A stretch of 64,000 bases of DNA, from NCBI GenBank assembly GCA_001858525.1, contig LAPX01000004.1:372001-436000 (forward strand), in the 5' to 3' direction. How positions within the stretch are numbered: the stretch's first letter is position 1; each line of letters begins with the position of its first letter. The notes under the pieces were generated by a model, which was not told where the DNA came from, searched no databases, and worked only from the letters and a program-made list of their open reading frames with translations. The translations under genes were made by a program, and so were the position numbers. The stretch is from Vampirovibrio chlorellavorus (GTDB lineage: Bacteria; Cyanobacteriota; Vampirovibrionia; Vampirovibrionales; Vampirovibrionaceae). Shown here piece after piece: positions 59,731-64,000 of the stretch.

Positions 59731-59800
59731 AAGCCGGGCGTCAGTCACACTAAACTGACAGCGCTTGGCGATCCAAGCGATTCGCTGCCTATAAAATCAA

Positions 59801-61006
59801 TTAAGCCGAACGGGCCACACTGGCATTGCGCTGGTAGGCCACTTCTCCGTTGATAAAGGTGGTTTCCACTTCCAGCGTGTCTTTGTTCCAAAGCACCATA
59901 TCGGCCAAACAGCCCGGCTCCAGCCTGCCGATACTGTCTTCATTTAAAAACTGGGCCACATTGAAAGAGGCCATTTGAACGGCGCTGGCAAAGTCGCACA
60001 GTTGCCAGTTGACCAAATTTTTCAGGCACTCATTCACCAGCTTGCCACTGCCTGCCAAGCCACCTTCCTGATTGATGACCTGATTCCCTCGCACAGTTAC
60101 AGTCTGCTGAGAGAAACTGCCACGGCTGCCATCGCTGAGTCCGGCCAAAGGGCTGGCATCGCTGGTTAATAAAATTCGGTTTTGAGGCTTTGTTTTCAAA
60201 ATCATCTGGATGGCTACCGGGTGAACATGGGCCCCATCGCTGATGAATTGCACGAAGACGTTATCTTCACACAAGGCGGCCCCAATCACGCCGGGTTCCC
60301 GGTGATGGAAGGGGCGCATGGCATTGTATAAATGGGTCACACTGCTAGCCCCTTGCTGAAAGGCCTGTACGGCCTGGGCATGGGTGGCATTGGTGTGTCC
60401 AATGGAGACCTGAATTCCTCGATCGGTCAATTCCCGGATAAAGTCCAGATTGTTGCCCACTTCCGGGGCCAGGGTAATCATTTTGGTGTGCGGGGATAAT
60501 AAAATGTTCAAATCATCGGCGGTGGCCGGTCGAACGTCCGCTTGGGGGTGGGTTCCCCGAAAGGTGGGGTTGATGAACGGCCCTTCCATATGGAGGCCCA
60601 AAGGGCGGCAATGAAAGGGATTTTTGTGATGAATCACTTCTTCCAGGGTGTGAACGGCGGCCATCATGTCGGTCAGGGCGCCGGTGATCACTGTAAATAC
60701 AACGCCGGTGATGCCAAAGGCGGGCAGTTGGGTTAATAGCGTTTGGACTTCCCGAATGCTGGTTTGGTTTAAATTGCAGCCCAAAGCCCCGTTAAAGTGA
60801 AGCTCCACCAAGCCGGGGGTCAGGTAGCACCCAGCACCGGAGAAGACTTCTACGTTTTCCTGATTCAGCAACAAGGAACCAGGCACTTCCTGGCTGATGC
60901 TGCGAATCCGGTTGCCCTCTATCAGTAATGTACTGTCCGTTTGCCGCCCGTCCGGGTGAACCAGCGTGGCACCCGTTATTATTTTCATCGTGGCGCTGCT
61001 CATCAT
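59801..61006 (-). CDS. nagA: N-acetylglucosamine-6-phosphate deacetylase
   Basis: Deacetylates GlcNAc-6-phosphate for recycling of cell-wall amino sugars. 401 residues. Amidohydrolase-fold landmarks: LTPGLVELHFNGALG, GLHMEGPFINPTFRGTHP (metal-binding Glu), SIGHTNATHAQA and VTHLYNAMRPFHHREPG, then LTSDASPLAGL with the catalytic Asp. A second ATG at 60988 (MKIITGATL) is an alternative start. No nagB is adjacent. Confidence 0.94.
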   Translation of the reverse strand: MMSSATMKIITGATLVHPDGRQTDSTLLIEGNRIRSISQEVPGSLLLNQENVEVFSGAGCYLTPGLVELHFNGALGCNLNQTSIREVQTLLTQLPAFGITGVVFTVITGALTDMMAAVHTLEEVIHHKNPFHCRPLGLHMEGPFINPTFRGTHPQADVRPATADDLNILLSPHTKMITLAPEVGNNLDFIRELTDRGIQVSIGHTNATHAQAVQAFQQGASSVTHLYNAMRPFHHREPGVIGAALCEDNVFVQFISDGAHVHPVAIQMILKTKPQNRILLTSDASPLAGLSDGSRGSFSQQTVTVRGNQVINQEGGLAGSGKLVNECLKNLVNWQLCDFASAVQMASFNVAQFLNEDSIGRLEPGCLADMVLWNKDTLEVETTFINGEVAYQRNASVARSA

Positions 61007-61166
61007 AGAAGGTATTTTAACAGTTTTCTGTTAATTCAGCCCGTTTTGTTCAGATTGCTTTGTGGTTGTCAAGTTTCATTGCTGAAATTCCACCGTTTGA
61101 GTGGTTTTAGGGTCGGCTTTGAAGCCTGTACTTGCCACACTCCCAATGGACACGGATAATAAAGAT

Positions 61167-62141
61167 ATGAGTGATTATGAAAACACAACAGGCTCCACGT
61201 CTCTTTTAAAGCAAAAGCTTTTTGAGGCATTGCGTACTTCGGTCTCTTCGACAGAAGGAGAGTCTCCGGTGCTGGAGAAACGGGTCGAGTCCGCCAGGAC
61301 TTTTGAGGGCCGTCTGTCGGAGTTTTCAGGCCAGGAGTCGGAGCCGGAAGAACGACTGCCTCCGGAGCTGCTGGAAAGTAAGCAGCGTTTGGAGTTGCAA
61401 ATGGAAGCGCTTCAGAAACATGCTGCCATTGAGGTGACACCAGACAAAGGAGTCCCCAAACAGGAATTTGATGATACACTAACGATGAGAGGTATGGTGC
61501 CTGATGCACAAACGGAGGCTCTCCCTTCAGCCGAAGTTCCTTCCTCTACATCTCAGGCAAATAATGTGAAGTCGGATAGCTCAATTTCGGGAGGACGTAT
61601 GGCTGACCTTTCAGGTTACAAAGATTTATCAAAAGCCCCTATATCTTTTGGTGAAGAGGAGTCGCACACTTCACCCTTGTCGCCAGACTTGGGTTTTGAG
61701 CGCGCTCATTTTCAATCGGTGCCCCAGCAGCAACAGCAGTCTTTTTCTGCCGCTCAGCATTTCGCTCAAGAGGCTATTCCTCAAGAGGTGGATACTGAAT
61801 TCAGCGGGAATGTGAAGACCTTGATTCGTTTGGTCAATGAATTGCCAGAAGGCGTGACCAAGCAAACTGGTGCCCAAATCATTCGTTTGACCATGGAAGC
61901 CATGGGCATTTCTATGGAAGATGTGCTATCTGAAGCACAGTCGGCTCAATCGGAAATGTTGGATGCCGTTCGGGCCAACATCAAGAAGATTGAAGAATAT
62001 AAGACTGTGATTCGTAAACTGGAAACCGATATTAAGTACTATCAAGGTAAAGCAAACGAACTGTCTGAGATTATTGATCTGTTCATTCTTTCCAACACCT
62101 CTGGTGGAAAAATGAGCAACCCAGAGGATATGTCTCATTAA
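61167..62141 (+). CDS. Hypothetical protein with disordered N-terminus and coiled-coil end
   Basis: 324 residues from the ATG at 61167; ATG 61146 and the ORF start at 61101 are alternatives. The first 220 residues are Ser/Glu/Gln-rich and look disordered, with a Gln run (PQQQQQS). The last 120 residues are ordered: VKTLIRLVNELPEGVTKQTG and GAQIIRLTMEAMGIS, then a coiled coil (VRANIKKIEEYKTVIRKLE, about 280-310). No family recognised. The stop lies about 30 bases before the lipoprotein protease gene, so they may share a transcript. Confidence 0.75.
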   Translation: MSDYENTTGSTSLLKQKLFEALRTSVSSTEGESPVLEKRVESARTFEGRLSEFSGQESEPEERLPPELLESKQRLELQMEALQKHAAIEVTPDKGVPKQEFDDTLTMRGMVPDAQTEALPSAEVPSSTSQANNVKSDSSISGGRMADLSGYKDLSKAPISFGEEESHTSPLSPDLGFERAHFQSVPQQQQQSFSAAQHFAQEAIPQEVDTEFSGNVKTLIRLVNELPEGVTKQTGAQIIRLTMEAMGISMEDVLSEAQSAQSEMLDAVRANIKKIEEYKTVIRKLETDIKYYQGKANELSEIIDLFILSNTSGGKMSNPEDMSH

Positions 62142-62169
62142 TTCAGTCAGTTCTGCTTTCTAGAGACAA

Positions 62170-63444
62170 ATGAATATTTTCAGTTCTCTATCCTGTGCTT
62201 TGAAGATCCCTGCCGTAATTTCTCGGCGAGGGATCTTCACCTTGTTGGGCCTGTTTTGGCTCAGCACGGTTTTGCTGAGCGGTTGTAACGTTCAGACTCC
62301 CAATCCGGGCTCTGTGTTCGTTTCAACCTCTGAAAATGACCAATCTCAACTGGCCAATCAGCTGTATGAAGAGGCTTGGCGCACGGTGCAGGAAGAATAT
62401 GTCGATGGCACCTTTAACGGTCAGGACTGGTCCAGTTGGCGATATCGCTACCGGGGTAAACTGAAGGACGTACAGGATGCTTATGTGGCCATTAGCACCA
62501 TGGTGGCCAGCCTGAACGATGAATACACCCGCTTTCTGCAACCGCGGGACATGAGTGAGCAGAGCATGAGCATTGACTCTCGCTTGTATGGGGTGGGGAT
62601 TCAAATTTCCAAACGGGACAATAAATTGCTGGTGTTAGCCACCATTGATGATACCCCTGCCCAACGGGCCGGATTGATGCCCAAGGATCAGATCACGCAC
62701 ATTAACGGCAAAGAAACCGCTGGCATGAGTGTGGAAGATGCGGCGGATCAGATTCGTGGGGAAAAAGGCACCTATGTCACCCTGAACATCAAGCGGGGCA
62801 AGGCCGAGTTGTCCAAGCGGATTCAGCGGGATGAGATCAAGATCAAATCGGTTTTTACCAAACCCCTGGACGATCAGCGGATTGGCTACTTGCGACTCAG
62901 TTCTTTCATCAGCGAAACCATGCTGGATGAAATGAAAGAAGCCTTGCAGAAGCTATCCTCTAAGCAGGCAGTGGTTCTGGATTTGCGGGGCAATTACGGC
63001 GGCTTGTTTACCAATGCCGTTGAGGCAGCCGATATGCTCATGGAGCAGGGTGATATTGTCTTTATCGTGAATCGAGAGCATGACAGGCGGTCTTTTGAGG
63101 CGCACCCGGGAACCATTAACGCCAAACCGCTAGTGGTACTGATTGATGGTGGCAGTGCCAGTGCCAGCGAAATTTTGGCTGGGGCGCTTAAGGACAATCA
63201 TCGGGCCACCCTGATTGGTTCTCAATCTTTTGGCAAAGGGCTGGTGCAAAAGGTGAATCCGCTGATGAACAACAGCGGCATTAATATCACCATTTCCAAG
63301 TACCTCACCCCCAATGGCACCGATATCAATAAAAAAGGCATTGAGCCCAATATTAAGGTGCCATACACCGAGGCGGATTATTTGGCCCAGCGGGATCCGC
63401 AACTGGATCGGGCCGTTCAATATTTGCGCGGTCACTTGAAGTAG
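62170..63444 (+). CDS. CtpA-type S41 protease, lipoprotein form
   Basis: 424 residues. The N-terminus has a hydrophobic segment ending in a lipobox (STVLLSGC, Cys near 40), so it should be membrane-tethered by lipid. It then follows the 46503 protein closely: YEEAWRTVQEEYVDGTFNGQDW, a PDZ domain (GVGIQISKRDNKLLVLATI), LRGNYGGLFTNAVEA, catalytic Ser in DGGSASASEILAGALKD and Lys in SFGKGLVQK. AGAG precedes the ATG. The two paralogs differ in anchoring, which may separate their substrates. Confidence 0.92.
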   Translation: MNIFSSLSCALKIPAVISRRGIFTLLGLFWLSTVLLSGCNVQTPNPGSVFVSTSENDQSQLANQLYEEAWRTVQEEYVDGTFNGQDWSSWRYRYRGKLKDVQDAYVAISTMVASLNDEYTRFLQPRDMSEQSMSIDSRLYGVGIQISKRDNKLLVLATIDDTPAQRAGLMPKDQITHINGKETAGMSVEDAADQIRGEKGTYVTLNIKRGKAELSKRIQRDEIKIKSVFTKPLDDQRIGYLRLSSFISETMLDEMKEALQKLSSKQAVVLDLRGNYGGLFTNAVEAADMLMEQGDIVFIVNREHDRRSFEAHPGTINAKPLVVLIDGGSASASEILAGALKDNHRATLIGSQSFGKGLVQKVNPLMNNSGINITISKYLTPNGTDINKKGIEPNIKVPYTEADYLAQRDPQLDRAVQYLRGHLK

Positions 63445-63465
63445 ATCGTGGAAAGCAGGATAAAG

Positions 63466-63885
63466 GTGTCCATTTCCGCTGAGCAAGCCCAGGTTTTACT
63501 CAATGCCGCTCAGGCAGCCGCGGAAAATGCCTATGCGCCCTACAGCGATTTTCCGGTGGGGGCGGCTTTGCTGACTACCAACGGGGCAATCTTAACGGGT
63601 GTGAACGTGGAAAACGCCAGTTTTGGGCTGACCTTGTGCGCGGAGCGAACCGCTTTGGTCAAAGCAATCAGTGAAGGCCATCGGGACTTTCAGGCCATTG
63701 CCGTGTGGGCCAGTCGGCGTCCCCATGGTTCGGTGACCCCGTGTGGGGCTTGTCGGCAGGTCATGGTGGAATTTTTATTACCGCAGACGCCGGTGGTGCT
63801 GACGGATGAAAGCAACGGGCAAGTGCGTATTTTATCCATGACCGAATTGTTACCAGAGGCGTTTGGGCCTGCCATTCAGCGCTAG
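63466..63885 (+). CDS. cdd: Cytidine deaminase
   Basis: Deaminates cytidine and deoxycytidine for pyrimidine salvage. 139 residues from the GTG at 63466, which has AGGA five bases upstream; GTG 63448 would add six residues. Zinc motif TLCAERTALVKA (Cys-Ala-Glu) and PCGACRQVMVEF. APYSDFPVGAALLT and NVENASFGLT are family landmarks. The small tetrameric type. The stop overlaps the convergent ABC gene. Confidence 0.94.
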   Translation: MSISAEQAQVLLNAAQAAAENAYAPYSDFPVGAALLTTNGAILTGVNVENASFGLTLCAERTALVKAISEGHRDFQAIAVWASRRPHGSVTPCGACRQVMVEFLLPQTPVVLTDESNGQVRILSMTELLPEAFGPAIQR

Positions 63886-64000
63886 AGGCTGGTTTGGCTG
63901 GTTAATTGTTCTGGGTAAAAACTCCCCGGATACAGATAGCAGCTCACTGAATGAGAGTCGCTCAGTTGGGCTTCTTTGGGAAAGCGAGAGGGGCACACCG
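63882..64000 (-). CDS. Oligopeptide/dipeptide ABC transporter ATPase, C-terminal fragment (5' end outside window)
   Basis: The minus strand is open from base 64000 to a TAG at 63882-63884. The 39 residues contain VCPSRFPKEAQLSDSHSVSCYLYPG. This matches the C-terminal oligopeptide-binding tail of OppD/OppF/DppF ATPases (Cys-Pro, a Leu, then SH-V-Cys), which follows the ATPase core in that family. Only the tail is visible, so subunit type and substrate are unknown. The stop overlaps the cdd stop by two bases. Confidence 0.6.
   Translation of the reverse strand, partial: VCPSRFPKEAQLSDSHSVSCYLYPGSFYPEQLTSQTSL

Overview
The window looks like chromosomal DNA of a Gram-negative (diderm) bacterium near the Cyanobacteriota. 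My best inference is a non-photosynthetic relative such as Vampirovibrionia/Melainabacteria. The reasons are a Kdo-8-phosphate synthase gene (outer-membrane LPS), a PDZ plus radical-SAM DUF512 protein of the type common in cyanobacteria, a ClpC-type Clp ATPase, a DciA-like protein in a dnaN-recF-dciA run, two CtpA-type proteases and no photosynthesis genes. The lineage is inferred and not proven. No tRNA, rRNA, CRISPR array or complete insertion sequence was seen.

Layout. 1-3.1 kb: the 3' end of a ribonucleotide reductase gene, a Flp-type pilin, and a CHASE2 adenylate cyclase split by what looks like a one-base loss. 3.3-8.1 kb: three tandem paralogous genes for exported or anchored proteins of unknown family. 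Two keep an HExxH zinc-protease motif and one has lost it; each is followed by a near-identical terminator. 8.2-12.5 kb: family-4 uracil-DNA glycosylase, NhaA, Sua5/TsaC and a Bcp peroxiredoxin. 12.5-18.5 kb: an AttEFGH-like operon (ABC ATPase, large FtsX-type permease, lipocalin-like AttH), then a pseudouridine synthase. 18.7-27.7 kb: ClpC, a membrane protein, a TPR protein, the DUF512 radical-SAM protein, a helical-repeat protein and RuvX. 27.8-33.0 kb: an AT-rich orphan gene, then a nucleotide-sugar cluster on the minus strand (aminotransferase, UDP-GlcA 4-epimerase-like, UDP-glucose dehydrogenase, UDP-xylose synthase). 33.2-42.7 kb: a TPR/retropepsin protein, a Pro/Gly-rich peptide, recN-nadK-polA-dprA and kdsA.

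42.7-46.2 kb looks like the replication origin: a gene-free, GATC-dense stretch with DnaA-box-like nonamers next to dnaN, recF and a dciA-like gene. Genes to the left (28.3-41.7 kb) mostly read leftward and those to the right mostly rightward, as expected for divergent forks. 46.5-64 kb is a mixed housekeeping region: two CtpA proteases, YgjP-like metallopeptidase, ribF, an orphan DNA methylase, DUF1015, rlmH, DUF1934, rhodanese, an ArsC/Spx-like protein, a HEAT-repeat protein, queC, nagA, cdd and the 3' end of an oligopeptide ABC ATPase gene.

Points most worth attention: the triplicated HExxH family with near-identical flanks around a diverged core; a TTCAAGTGG motif 27-28 bases before three orphan start codons; a MITE-like inverted-repeat family (three copies), one of which supplies the C-terminus and stop codon of a gene; the GATC-dense origin; and the split cyclase.
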